Assembly (NCBI RefSeq): GCF_001435235.1
Contig: NZ_AZGB01000015.1
Span: 5,117-69,116 of the forward strand
Origin: Liquorilactobacillus ghanensis DSM 18630
Lineage (GTDB): Bacteria; Bacillota; Bacilli; Lactobacillales; Lactobacillaceae
DNA: 64,000 nucleotides
Direction of reading: 5' to 3'
A program made the translations under genes and the position numbers. This document shows, in pieces, positions 32,891-42,152 of the stretch; the stretch's first letter is position 1; every line of letters starts with the position of its first letter. The notes below the pieces were generated by a model. That model was given only the letters and a program-made list of their open reading frames with translations, was not told the origin of the DNA and ran no database searches.

Positions 32891-33843
32891 TGGTATGTCA
32901 CCCGCTTTTCTAAAATTTTAAATTGGAGGAAGGTAAAAATTGCAATAATAATTGCTAGAATTACCGATTCCGTACTGGCTAAACCATAATTTCCATTTAA
33001 AAAGGCATCTTGATAAATTCGATATACCAACAAATTGGTTGCATTGTTTGGGCCACCGGCTGTCATTAAATCAATTAAACCGAAACTCTTAAAAGATTCA
33101 ATCAAAGTAATAATTGAAACAAAAAAGACTGTCGGTGAGATCATTGGTAAAGTAATGTGGAAAAATTGATAACTCTTGCTGACACCTTCAATTTGTGCTG
33201 CTTCATATAAATTAACCGGAACTGTCTGCAACGCACCAAAGAAAATCAAAAAAGTAAAGCCGAGATTCATCCAAACTGTACTGATCACGATTGCGGTCAT
33301 CGCCCACCCAGGTTGCGTCAGCCAATTAATGACTGGCAAATGTAAAACACTGGCAATCTGATCCAGCAGACCAATTGAGGGATTAAACATAAACAACCAA
33401 AAAATAGCAGCCACTGAAACTGAAACACCCATTGTTCCAGAAAAAACCGTTCGGAAAAAGTTGCTACCCTTAACTTTAAAAGAAGCGGCCTGTGCTAATA
33501 GCAGACCAAAAATCAAAGTTAAGATTGAAACAGCAATTACGTAAACAAAAGTCGCTTGCAAACTGGCCAAATAAGAGCTTGATGTCAAAAGACTCCAATA
33601 ATTCTGCAAACCGACAAACACAGTTGGTTTACCCAAATTATTTGTCAGAAACAAACTTAAATATAATGTCCGCAGCATTGGATAAAATACAAAAACTGCT
33701 AAAACAAGTAATGATGGTCCTAAAAACCAGATTGCATGTAATTTATCACGAGCATTTACATCATAACTGACTGTCTTTAAACTGCTTAAATTTTGTGGCA
33801 GTTGCTTAAGCTTCTTGGAGTTGTTGGTTACTTGTTGTTCCAA
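32887..33843 (-). CDS. ugpA: ABC permease, UgpA/MalF type
   Basis: About 318 residues from TTG at 33843, chosen because AAAGGGGGAAGC precedes it; the longer frame to 33897 runs back into the ATPase gene. Helix 1 is IWFLGPSLLVLAVFVFYPML, and the EAA loop reads NLYEAAQIEGVSKSYQFFHI. It overlaps the end of ugpC by 38 bases and ugpE by four, so the operon is tightly packed. Confidence 0.88.
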   Translation of the reverse strand: MEQQVTNNSKKLKQLPQNLSSLKTVSYDVNARDKLHAIWFLGPSLLVLAVFVFYPMLRTLYLSLFLTNNLGKPTVFVGLQNYWSLLTSSSYLASLQATFVYVIAVSILTLIFGLLLAQAASFKVKGSNFFRTVFSGTMGVSVSVAAIFWLFMFNPSIGLLDQIASVLHLPVINWLTQPGWAMTAIVISTVWMNLGFTFLIFFGALQTVPVNLYEAAQIEGVSKSYQFFHITLPMISPTVFFVSIITLIESFKSFGLIDLMTAGGPNNATNLLVYRIYQDAFLNGNYGLASTESVILAIIIAIFTFLQFKILEKRVTYQ

Positions 33844-34912
33844 TCTGCTTCCCCCTTTCAGCAAACAAGACTGCTTGCTGCTGTTCATTAAAAACAATAA
33901 AATTTTGTTCTGCCGTAACCAGCAACCGTTGATTAATCCCAGCAGTCAACTTACCGTCCACCGTAACGCGAACCAGCTGTCCATTATCCAACTCAGCATG
34001 AATTACTGACTGTGTACCCAAATATTCAAGATTACGCAAAGCAGCGTTAGTCTTTTCACTTGCAAAGTCAGCTCGCAAGTCATTAGGCCGAATCCCTAAA
34101 TAATATTTGCCAGCTGGCAGCGGCTGGTTTAAATTAACCGTCAACGACTCATCAACAACTAATTGCTTAGCCACTGCATGTTGAACCGGTAGCAAGTTAA
34201 TTCGTGGTGTGCCAAAGAAACCTGCTACGAAAGCATTTTGCGGTCGTTGATAAATTTCAGTCGGAGTGCCGACTTGTTGAATCTGCTGGTCATTTAAAAC
34301 CATGATCCGATCAGCCATCGTCATTGCCTCAATCTGATCATGTGTAACATAAATTAATGTCAAACCTAACCGCTGCTGTAATTCACGAATTTCCGAACGC
34401 ATTTTTCCGCGCAGCTGAGCGTCCAAATTAGACAACGGTTCATCCATTAAACAGATTTTGGCATCACTGGCAATTGCCCGAGCTAAAGCAACTCGTTGCC
34501 GCTGCCCACCAGAAAGTTCGCGGGGTTTCCGCGCTGCAAATTCACTTAAGTTAACTAATTCCAGCGCTTCTTTAACTCTTTTTTCAACTTTAACCGGCGC
34601 TAATTTCCGCGCTTTTAATCCAAAACCAACATTGTCATGAACATTTAAAAAGGGAAAAAGGGCATAATTTTGAAAAACCATTGTTAATTTTCGTTGCTGT
34701 GGCGGCAATTGATTAACGACTTGATTGTCAATCTTTAAAATCCCTGCTGAAATCGGGATCAACCCGGCGATCATTCTCAACAAGGTACTTTTGCCGCAAC
34801 CTGAAGGACCAACGATTGCGAAAAATTCTCCTGTTTGAATTTGAACTGAAATATCCTGCAAAACCAAATTATCTGCATAACTTTTAGCAATTTTTTGCAA
34901 CTCAATGGACAT
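33806..34912 (-). CDS. ugpC: ABC ATP-binding protein, UgpC/MsmK/MalK type
   Basis: A 368-residue ATPase: Walker A GPSGCGKST, signature LSGGQRQRVALARAI, Walker B CLMDEPLSNLD, H-loop VTHDQIEAM, then a C-terminal OB-fold (MOI/TOBE) domain with GIRPNDLRADF, as in MalK-type importers. First gene of the ugp operon; ATG after AAGGAGTGG, with a -10 box TATACT about 35 bp upstream. Confidence 0.93.
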   Translation of the reverse strand: MSIELQKIAKSYADNLVLQDISVQIQTGEFFAIVGPSGCGKSTLLRMIAGLIPISAGILKIDNQVVNQLPPQQRKLTMVFQNYALFPFLNVHDNVGFGLKARKLAPVKVEKRVKEALELVNLSEFAARKPRELSGGQRQRVALARAIASDAKICLMDEPLSNLDAQLRGKMRSEIRELQQRLGLTLIYVTHDQIEAMTMADRIMVLNDQQIQQVGTPTEIYQRPQNAFVAGFFGTPRINLLPVQHAVAKQLVVDESLTVNLNQPLPAGKYYLGIRPNDLRADFASEKTNAALRNLEYLGTQSVIHAELDNGQLVRVTVDGKLTAGINQRLLVTAEQNFIVFNEQQQAVLFAERGKQIGTTSNQQLQEA

Positions 34913-35050
34913 TTAACCACTCCTTTTTTTAAACAACCTAAGTATAGAAAAAGAATGTAATGAACCAGCTTTGATTCAGTAAGCTTTATGTAACGTTTTA
35001 GTACCGATTTGTTTACAAACTGCTGACGAGTCAAAATTTATGCAAAAAAA

Positions 35051-35082
35051 TAACAGGTTAGCCTCCAATAAGCCAACCTGTT
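35051..35082 (-). terminator. terminator of the metal-binding lipoprotein gene
   Basis: AACAGGTTGGC / GCTAACCTGTT hairpin on the minus strand, followed by ATTTTTTT, 20 bp after the gene stop. Confidence 0.8.
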
Positions 35083-35100
35083 TAAAAATTCAATTATTAT

Positions 35101-36015
35101 TTATTTTTTAGTTGTTTCCTGCTGCTGAATCTTTTCCAGTTGCTGATACTGTCCCATCATCCATTGTTTGTAATTCTTACCTTTGGGCATAGTTTCCGTT
35201 ACTTGCAACACTGGAACATTGTGTTGTTTAGCTAATTCGACCAAATTACCGACTGTTTTATCGGTTGCTTGCGTATTTTGAACAAAGAAGGCAATTTTAT
35301 GCTGTTTAATATCGTTCTGCATTCCCTTGACATCTTTAGGTGCTGGATCAGTTCCATCTTCAACTGATTTAGCAAAACCTGTGTTGTTTTCCTTATAACC
35401 TAATTCCTGCAAGGAATAATCAAACACCGGTTCACTAACATCAACTAATTTATTGTCACTATTCTTGCTCAATTGCTGAACCTTAGCTGAAAGCGGTGCT
35501 AAACTTTTATTGAACTTTTTCGCATTCTTTTTGAAATAAGCACTGTTTTTCGGCTGCAATTTACTAAATTTGGCCGCCAAGCGATTAGCAACAGCTGGCA
35601 TTGTTTGTGTACGATACCACAAATGCGGGTTATCGCCAGTTTTTTTATGTAGCACATCTTCACCAACTCTAATAACTGTTGCTGAACTATTGTTTTTAGC
35701 TAATTTTGTCATCCAGCTATCATATCCAATACCGTTATATAAAATTACGTTCGCAGCACTGACTTCTTTAGCTACTTTACTAGTTGGCTGATAATCGTGC
35801 GGATCGATACTTGGTTCATTAATCACTGATGTGACTGTTCCCTTATTGCCTAAAACTGCTTTAGCTGCTTCACCATAAAAATCAACTGAAGCAACAACTT
35901 TAATTTTTTTATTGCTATTATTTTTTTGACTACTATTGGAACAAGCAGCCAGCCCCCCAGCAACAAACATTAAAGCCAAGATTGATAACAATAAACTCCA
36001 CTTTTTTTTGAACAT
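35101..36015 (-). CDS. zinc/manganese-binding lipoprotein (cluster 9 SBP)
   Basis: A 304-residue lipoprotein: signal peptide with lipobox LAAC (Cys about 25), metal ligand regions DPHDYQPTSK and NPHLWYRTQTM, and the long helical backbone of ZnuA/AdcA proteins; a distal DVSEPVFDYSLQELGY. There is no His-rich loop. No cognate ABC permease or ATPase is nearby, so it must work with a transporter elsewhere. Two Zur-type inverted repeats upstream suggest zinc repression. Confidence 0.88.
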   Translation of the reverse strand: MFKKKWSLLLSILALMFVAGGLAACSNSSQKNNSNKKIKVVASVDFYGEAAKAVLGNKGTVTSVINEPSIDPHDYQPTSKVAKEVSAANVILYNGIGYDSWMTKLAKNNSSATVIRVGEDVLHKKTGDNPHLWYRTQTMPAVANRLAAKFSKLQPKNSAYFKKNAKKFNKSLAPLSAKVQQLSKNSDNKLVDVSEPVFDYSLQELGYKENNTGFAKSVEDGTDPAPKDVKGMQNDIKQHKIAFFVQNTQATDKTVGNLVELAKQHNVPVLQVTETMPKGKNYKQWMMGQYQQLEKIQQQETTKK

Positions 36016-36038
36016 TTGATCTCTCCTTCATAACTAAT

Positions 36039-36098
36039 AGTAATTATTACTGTTTTCAGTATAACAAACTTAATCAGTTTGTAAAGAGTAATCGTTAC
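36039..36098 (-). promoter_or_regulatory. two Zur-like inverted repeats
   Basis: AGTAATTATTACT (36039-36051) and GTAATCGTTAC (36088-36098) resemble Gram-positive Zur boxes (core GTAATnATTAC). They lie 24-83 bp upstream of the lipoprotein start. Confidence 0.55.
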
Positions 36099-36128
36099 GT
36101 TTTAATTATTTTTAAGAAAATAACTACT

Positions 36129-37028
36129 TTATTTCAGCAATTCTTTTGGTTGTACAAAAGCCTGCACAAAAGCAGTTGCCAACACTAAAACGATTCCGCT
36201 GATCTCAGCTGAATTTAATTCAACTCCTAAAAAAGCTACTGCCAGAATAGTTGCTGTTAAGGGCTCAAAGGAACTCAACATCCCGGTAATTGCTGGTTGT
36301 AAAAAATGTAAACTGTGAAGATAAAATAAGTAGGCAAACATCGTTCCGCCGATCACTACATAGACTACGGCGGTTAAAACGGTGGTACTCAAAGTTATCC
36401 GTGTTTGCAATAGTAATGGTGCAAAAGGCAGACTGCCAATTAGCATTGCCCACCCCACAATTAAACTGGTATCAAATTCCTTTAATAAACGTCGGGGTAA
36501 TAAAGTATACGCTGCTTGACCGATGGCAGCTGCCAATCCCCAAATAAGACCAGCGGCTCCAAGTGAAAGATTAGTTAAGTTCCCTCGTGTTACCAGTAAA
36601 AAAACTCCTGCAAAAGCAATGATGATACAAAACAAATCACTGCGTCGCGGCCAAACTAACTGACTGATTGCTAAATAAATTACAATTAACAATGGGCCTA
36701 AAAACTGAATAACTGTTGCAGTTGCAGCATTTCCATAATGAATTGCTTCAAAATATGCAAATTGTGATGGTACCACTCCCAAAAAGGCAAATCTAATTAA
36801 CTGCCAGCGGCTCCATTTCTGTTGCCAAACTTGCTTGATCGCCTGATGCCGTCCAAATTTCAAAAACAGCAATAATAATGTACCCGAAAAAAACAATCGA
36901 ATTCCAGTCAACCAAATTGGTTTGATTGCAGTTGCACTGAAAAGATATTGAGCAACGGTCCCAGAGGCCCCCCATAAAACACCGCTGCTAATCGCATAAA
37001 ATAGACCTTTTGTTTGATAACTTTTCAT
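36129..37028 (-). CDS. EamA/DMT family transporter
   Basis: A 299-residue protein with ten helices in two EamA repeats (LFYAISSGVLWGASGTVAQY starts the first; LGAAGLIWGLAAAIGQAAYT the second), and the final motif LSSFEPLTATILAVAFLG. These are metabolite or drug exporters; substrate not determinable. Single gene; poor upstream ribosome site (GGGGGAGAAAA). Confidence 0.9.
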   Translation of the reverse strand: MKSYQTKGLFYAISSGVLWGASGTVAQYLFSATAIKPIWLTGIRLFFSGTLLLLFLKFGRHQAIKQVWQQKWSRWQLIRFAFLGVVPSQFAYFEAIHYGNAATATVIQFLGPLLIVIYLAISQLVWPRRSDLFCIIIAFAGVFLLVTRGNLTNLSLGAAGLIWGLAAAIGQAAYTLLPRRLLKEFDTSLIVGWAMLIGSLPFAPLLLQTRITLSTTVLTAVVYVVIGGTMFAYLFYLHSLHFLQPAITGMLSSFEPLTATILAVAFLGVELNSAEISGIVLVLATAFVQAFVQPKELLK

Positions 37029-37132
37029 TTTTCTCCCCCTCGTATTATAAATTCTTCATTAAAACTATGTATTTGCAAATACCGCACAGTAATTTTCAAG
37101 CATTTTTTTCAACACCAACCAATCTTATTTTC

Positions 37133-37178
37133 AAAAAAGGGCTGCAACAAAAACTAAATCTTTGTGCATCCCTTTTAC
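37133..37178 (-). terminator. terminator downstream of the histidine phosphatase gene
   Basis: Hairpin with arms AAAAGGGATGCACAAA and TTTGTTGCAGCCCTTTT (a few mismatches) and a T run on the minus strand. Confidence 0.6.
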
Positions 37179-37271
37179 CAATCATTAATAAAATTTTTAA
37201 ATGAATATTGCTAATCGTAAAATTATCAGCTATTCATAATTTGTACTAATCCCTAAACAGCCGCGACTTTT

Positions 37272-37901
37272 TTAAACAGCTGCTGCGCCCCACTTCAAGG
37301 TTTCAAAATTTCGGCCGTCAAAAGTTTGCATAATTGTCACACTAGCAGTCGGAATCAAACCATCTTGACGGAAATCATCCAACGGGACTTTTTGCAGTGA
37401 TTTGAGCAAAGCCGTCAACAACAAGCCATGGCTTACTACCAGTAAATTAGCCGTTGCCAACTGGCGTTGATTAGCAAAAATAATTTTTTTCAAAGCCAAT
37501 TGTCCCCGCCGGACTAAAGCTGAATAACTTTCAGCACCGATTTTTTCAGCAGCAAACTGGGCGGGATGATGATAATAATTAAAAAAAACTGCTTCATGCT
37601 GATGCTGGCTAACGGGAGTACCATCCCACTGTCCTAAATCCATCTCACGCAATTGTGGAATAATTGTTAATTGTGGTGATACTGTTGCGGTGTTTTGTTC
37701 CATCACTAATTTGGCAGTTGTTAATGCCCGCTGCTGCGGTGAACTGTAGCAATGAGCAAATTCAATTTGCTGCAATTCTTCCCCTAAAGCTGCAGCTGCT
37801 TGCTTACCGTCAGCTGTTAATGGTGAGTCGGAACGACTGCCATTAAAACAAGCTGCCTGATTAATTTTAGTTGATCCATGCCGCACAAAATACAATTTCA
37901 T
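37272..37901 (-). CDS. histidine phosphatase family protein (phosphoglycerate mutase-like)
   Basis: A 209-residue enzyme with the family's N-terminal RHG (FVRHGSTKINQ), the second arginine in SPQQRALTTAKLV, the acidic residue in REMDLGQWDG and the second histidine in VVSHGLLLTAL. Members are 2,3-bisphosphoglycerate mutases or broad phosphatases; the substrate cannot be read from the sequence. Single gene; the upstream GAGAGGTTAAG is a fair ribosome site. Confidence 0.88.
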   Translation of the reverse strand: MKLYFVRHGSTKINQAACFNGSRSDSPLTADGKQAAAALGEELQQIEFAHCYSSPQQRALTTAKLVMEQNTATVSPQLTIIPQLREMDLGQWDGTPVSQHQHEAVFFNYYHHPAQFAAEKIGAESYSALVRRGQLALKKIIFANQRQLATANLLVVSHGLLLTALLKSLQKVPLDDFRQDGLIPTASVTIMQTFDGRNFETLKWGAAAV

Positions 37902-38162
37902 TTTCTTAACCTCTCACTTAAATGTTTGCAAATAAAACTCTGCTATTCGTCTTTTTATTCTATACCTTTTTTATTTTTTATGAAATTCTACCAATTGATT
38001 CGATACAAACATTCAGTGAGATTTCAATTTTCCTCCGAATAATAATATCTTTACTAATACTAAAAAATAAATCGGCTTACCGAACCGACTTACTAAAAAT
38101 GTTATCTACATTAGCTTCAATCTTTCATATTGTACTGTAAATGGTATTAATAAAATTCACTA

Positions 38163-38190
38163 AAAAGAGGGCTAATTAAAGCCCCCTTTT
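38163..38190 (-). terminator. terminator downstream of mleR
   Basis: GGGGGCTTTAATTAGCCCTC hairpin on the minus strand with T5. It is 178 bp past the mleR stop. Confidence 0.65.
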
Positions 38191-38367
38191 ATGCAGTTGA
38201 CGATACCAAGGAATGTGGAAAGTGATTAACTTCCCGCAATATTAACGTAGCATATAATAAACTCATTTTCAATATAAAATGAATAAGATTCACTTTTAAA
38301 TATTTTTATGCTCGTTTAATACACAAAAATTTGTTTAGTACCTATTTAATATCACGGTCAATTATCC

Positions 38368-39255
38368 CTACTTATTTTGTGCTTCTTCAACTAAGGTAGT
38401 TATCAGTTGTTGTTGAATTGACCCTAAACGATAATTTTTTCGATAAGCCAAAGAAATTAAAAAATGCGGCTGTTGCGGATCGGTCAACGCTAAAGAAACT
38501 AATTCTTCATTTGCCGGCACAGCGATTTCGGTCAAAAAAGCTATTCCGACATTTTCTTTAACCATCGCCTTTAAGACATGGACATCACTAGTTTGATAGA
38601 CAATATTCGGTTTAAAATCATATTGCTGACAAAATTGTTTAAAAGCCGTGTTATGAATAAAACCTTCATCTAAAACAATAAAATGTTCTGCAACTAAATC
38701 TTTAAATGATACTTCCTTTTGCCGAGCTAATGGATGCTGCGGACTGACAATAATTTTAAAATTGTAGTTTCTAAATAGTTGAGCTGTAATTTGATGCTGT
38801 TCGATCGGTTGCAATGAGGCGATCAATGCCAAATCCAGTGAACCTTTTAATAATAACTGCAACATATCTTTTGAACCAGTTTCAAAGGTCTCCAAATGCT
38901 TCATCAACCCCTGTCGCAACAAAGCTGGAGTGATCGATGGAAAATAGTACGTTCCAATAATCGGTGGTAAACCAAACAAAACTTTGGTGCTGTTGATTCT
39001 TTTCAATTCTTTTTGCGCCGTTGCCAATTCATTCAAAACCTGCTGCACATGCTCATCCAGTTGATAACCGCTGGCTGTTACCTGTAATTCATGGTGCGAT
39101 TGATCCCGAATAAAGAGCCGGCTGTTGAACTGTTTTTCAATTCGTTTGATTGCCATCGTAATTGTCGGTTGACTAACAGAAAAATCAGCTGCTACTTTTG
39201 AAAAATTTTTATATTTTACAAGCTGATGAAAATATTTTAGATCTTTAATATTCAT
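38368..39255 (-). CDS. mleR: LysR family regulator of the malolactic genes
   Basis: About 295 residues from the ATG at 39255 (AATGGAGGAG upstream). N-terminal helix-turn-helix FSKVAADFSVSQPTITMAIK, then the effector-binding domain with FETGSKDMLQLLLKGSLDLA and VGIAFLTEIAVP. It is divergent from mleS, as in Lactococcus and other malolactic bacteria, where MleR with L-malate activates the genes. Confidence 0.9.
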   Translation of the reverse strand: MNIKDLKYFHQLVKYKNFSKVAADFSVSQPTITMAIKRIEKQFNSRLFIRDQSHHELQVTASGYQLDEHVQQVLNELATAQKELKRINSTKVLFGLPPIIGTYYFPSITPALLRQGLMKHLETFETGSKDMLQLLLKGSLDLALIASLQPIEQHQITAQLFRNYNFKIIVSPQHPLARQKEVSFKDLVAEHFIVLDEGFIHNTAFKQFCQQYDFKPNIVYQTSDVHVLKAMVKENVGIAFLTEIAVPANEELVSLALTDPQQPHFLISLAYRKNYRLGSIQQQLITTLVEEAQNK

Positions 39256-39317
39256 AAACTCCTCCATTACAATCTTTTATTTTATCATATAAATTTTATT
39301 AATAGTAAAACTAATTT

Positions 39318-39347
39318 TTGACTATACATTTTTTTCTGTGATATACC
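39318..39347 (+). promoter_or_regulatory. mleS promoter
   Basis: TTGACT, 18 bp, TATACC; about 50 bp upstream of the AAGGAGGAATTT ribosome site. MleR probably binds here and upstream. Confidence 0.5.
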
Positions 39348-39404
39348 TACAGCCATAGACTTTAAATTTATTTTAAAGCGAAACGGATATAAGGAGGAAT
39401 TTCA

Positions 39405-41030
39405 TTGAACAATGCACAAGCTATTTTAAAAAACCCCTTCATTAACAAAGGAACTGCTTTCAGTTTAGCAGAAAGACAGCAATTAAATTTAATTGGTGCC
39501 TTGCCGACAGCTGTTCAAACCATTGAAGAACAGGCTAAACAGGCTTATGGTCAATTTCAAAGCAAAGAACAGCCATTAGAAAAAAGAATCTTTTTAATGA
39601 ACTTGTTTAACACTAATCGAACCTTATTTTACTATCTGATGGGACAGCATATTGTCGAATTTATGCCGATCGTTTATGATCCAGTCGTTGCTGAATCAAT
39701 TGAACAATACAACGAATTATTCATGCAGTCACAAGAAGCGGCCTTCATTTCAATCGATGATCCTGATAACGTCGAAGCTTCACTCAAAAATGCTGCCAGC
39801 GGACGTGATATTCGCTTAGTTGTTGTAACCGATGCTGAGGGAATTCTTGGTATGGGCGATTGGGGCGTTAACGGCGTTGATATTGCTATTGGCAAATTAA
39901 TGGTTTATACAGCTGCAGCTGGTGTCGATCCAGCTCAGGTACTGCCAGTTTCAATTGATGCCGGGACCAACAATCAAAAACTCTTGGATGATCCGCTTTA
40001 TCTTGGAAATCGTCATCAGCGCATTTATGGAAAGCGCTACTATGAATTAATTGATAAATTCGTCGCAGCGGTTGAAAAACTATTCCCTGAAAGTCTGCTG
40101 CATTTCGAAGATTTTGGCCGTTCCAATGCTGCTAATATCTTAGAAAAATACCAAGACAAAATTTTGACTTTTAACGATGATATCCAAGGAACCGGGATCG
40201 TGGTATTAGCCGGTGTTTTAGGTGCCCTGAATATTTCTCATGAAAAAATTACAGATCAGAAATTTTTGACTTTTGGAGCCGGAACTGCCGGAGTCGGTAT
40301 CGCGCAACAGCTAATGGACGAATTGATGCGCCAAGGCTTAAGTGCAGCCGAAGCTCGGCAACACTTTTATCTGGTCGACAAACAAGGATTGTTATTTGAA
40401 GACACTCCTGATTTAACACCTGGACAAAAATTATTTGCTCGTTCACGCAGCGAATTTGCTGCTAGCGAAACGCTAACCGACTTAGCTGCTGCAGTCAAAG
40501 CAGTCCAGCCAACTGTGATGATTGGGACCTCGACTCAGCCAGGTGCTTTCACTGAAGCAATTATCAAAGAAATGGCAGCTCATGCTAAACGCCCGGTAAT
40601 CTTCCCCTTATCAAATCCTACCCGGTTAGCTGAAGCCAAAGCAGAAGACCTAATTAAATGGACGGCTGGTCGTGCTTTGGTCGCAACTGGAATTCCGGCG
40701 GCAGATGTTGAATATAATGGCGTTGTTTATCAAATTGGTCAAGCTAATAACGCTTTGATGTACCCAGGAGTTGGTTTTGGAGCAATTGCCGCTGCAGGTA
40801 AAGTTATTAACGGTGAAACCTTATCGGCTGCCAGTCATGCCTTAGGCGGCATTGTTGATGCGACTTTGCCGGGAGCAGCTGTTTTACCACCAGTTGCTAA
40901 AATTCAAGAATTTTCACAAACAATTGCTGAAGTAGTAGCTCAAAGTATTATCGAGCAAGGTTTGAGTAAAGAACATCTTACCGATGCCAAAGCAGCTGTT
41001 GCCAAAGCAAAATGGGTTCCAAAATACTAA
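39405..41030 (+). CDS. mleS: malolactic enzyme
   Basis: A 541-residue NAD- and Mn-dependent enzyme converting L-malate to L-lactate and CO2. It follows the malic-enzyme fold: [51 protein letters not shown] and the Rossmann [13 protein letters not shown]. The length and the internal [17 protein letters not shown] fit malolactic enzymes. TTG start behind AAGGAGGAATTTCA. mleP follows 27 bp downstream. Confidence 0.95.
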   Translation: MNNAQAILKNPFINKGTAFSLAERQQLNLIGALPTAVQTIEEQAKQAYGQFQSKEQPLEKRIFLMNLFNTNRTLFYYLMGQHIVEFMPIVYDPVVAESIEQYNELFMQSQEAAFISIDDPDNVEASLKNAASGRDIRLVVVTDAEGILGMGDWGVNGVDIAIGKLMVYTAAAGVDPAQVLPVSIDAGTNNQKLLDDPLYLGNRHQRIYGKRYYELIDKFVAAVEKLFPESLLHFEDFGRSNAANILEKYQDKILTFNDDIQGTGIVVLAGVLGALNISHEKITDQKFLTFGAGTAGVGIAQQLMDELMRQGLSAAEARQHFYLVDKQGLLFEDTPDLTPGQKLFARSRSEFAASETLTDLAAAVKAVQPTVMIGTSTQPGAFTEAIIKEMAAHAKRPVIFPLSNPTRLAEAKAEDLIKWTAGRALVATGIPAADVEYNGVVYQIGQANNALMYPGVGFGAIAAAGKVINGETLSAASHALGGIVDATLPGAAVLPPVAKIQEFSQTIAEVVAQSIIEQGLSKEHLTDAKAAVAKAKWVPKY

Positions 41031-41057
41031 TTAAAATTATCACGTAAGGAGAAAAAC

Positions 41058-42026
41058 ATGAAAGTCTTTTTAACTTCAGTCTCAAGTGTTGCTGTCATTG
41101 TCTTAATCATGGCACTGGGATATATTTTACGTAAAAAGCACTGGTTTTCAGATGATTTTGGAAAAAATATTTCTTCACTGATCACTAAAATTGCTTTACC
41201 GGCCTCGATTTTTATGGCCGTTATGAAAAATTTAACGCGTGGCAAGCTGCTTAGTTTGTCAACTGGTTTATTATTTCCGGCTTTAGCAGTCATTATCGGT
41301 TACTTGATTGCTTGGCTAACGGTTAAAGTTTTAAAAATCAAACCCGGTCGTCGGGGAATTTTTATGAACGCCGTAGTCAATGCCAATACAATTTTTATCG
41401 GTATGCCATTAAATAATGCCTTATTTGGTGATAAGGCAACAACTTATTTTCTGATTTATTATATTATTAATACTGTCTCAACTTGGGCCTTTGGTGTTTT
41501 CTTGATTTCCAATGATGATCCAACAGTTGATAAAAATGCCCAAAAGAAACACGAAATCAATTGGAAAAAGATTTTACCAATGCCATTAGTCGGCTTTATT
41601 GTAGCCATTTTTTGGATGTTGCTTAATTTGCCAGTACCAAACTTTGCTGGTCAAACCTTAAATTACGTTGGTTCATTGGTAACTCCGCTATCATTAATTT
41701 ATATTGGGATCGTCTTGGCTGATGCCGGTTTGACCAATATGAAGCTTGATCGTGATACTGTCTTAGCACTGCTTGGTCGTTTCGTCCTTTCACCAGTTGT
41801 TTTGATTTTATTGATTAAATTCGGAGCTGGTTTTGGTTTGAATCTGCCGACTTTAATGCGTCAGACACTTGTAGTCCAATCAGCAACTCCAATGCTGGCT
41901 GTGCTGCCGATCTTAGCTAATGAAGCTCACGGAGACGTTAAATATGCCACTAATATTGTGACTATCAGTACTGTTCTCTTTATCTTAGTTGTGCCAATCT
42001 TAATGGGAATCTTGCAATTTATCTAA
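41058..42026 (+). CDS. mleP: malate permease, auxin efflux carrier (AEC) family
   Basis: A 322-residue protein with ten helices. NANTIFIGMPLNNALFGDKA in the first half and QSATPMLAVLPILANEAHGD near the end are the typical AEC/MleP segments. Takes up L-malate, probably exchanging it for lactate, to feed MleS. RBS AAGGAG. A broken paralogue lies in the citrate cluster at 62.2-63.1 kb (GANTVFIGMP, ATPTLAVLPILASNYHSD). Confidence 0.93.
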   Translation: MKVFLTSVSSVAVIVLIMALGYILRKKHWFSDDFGKNISSLITKIALPASIFMAVMKNLTRGKLLSLSTGLLFPALAVIIGYLIAWLTVKVLKIKPGRRGIFMNAVVNANTIFIGMPLNNALFGDKATTYFLIYYIINTVSTWAFGVFLISNDDPTVDKNAQKKHEINWKKILPMPLVGFIVAIFWMLLNLPVPNFAGQTLNYVGSLVTPLSLIYIGIVLADAGLTNMKLDRDTVLALLGRFVLSPVVLILLIKFGAGFGLNLPTLMRQTLVVQSATPMLAVLPILANEAHGDVKYATNIVTISTVLFILVVPILMGILQFI

Positions 42027-42094
42027 TATATTCATAATTTGCTGAGATTGGGCAATCGTTATCTAATTATAATTACCGTATTAAATAAAATTTC

Positions 42095-42134
42095 AAAAAA
42101 GCGAAATCAATTTTTAGGTTGATTTCGCTTTTTT
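42095..42134. terminator. bidirectional terminator between mleP and the uvrA paralogue
   Basis: AAAAAAGCGAAATCAA / TTGATTTCGCTTTTTT with an eight-base loop: a near-perfect hairpin with A and T runs. Confidence 0.9.
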
Positions 42135-42152
42135 ATTTAGATAATTTATCGT

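Noticed and set aside
34960-35030. Possible CcpA cre site upstream of ugpC (TAAAACGTTACA)
   Set aside because: Too many mismatches to the cre consensus to support.
37922-38140. Plus-strand hydrophobic 72-codon frame
   Set aside because: No ribosome site, AT-rich, and the hairpin downstream is explained as the mleR terminator.
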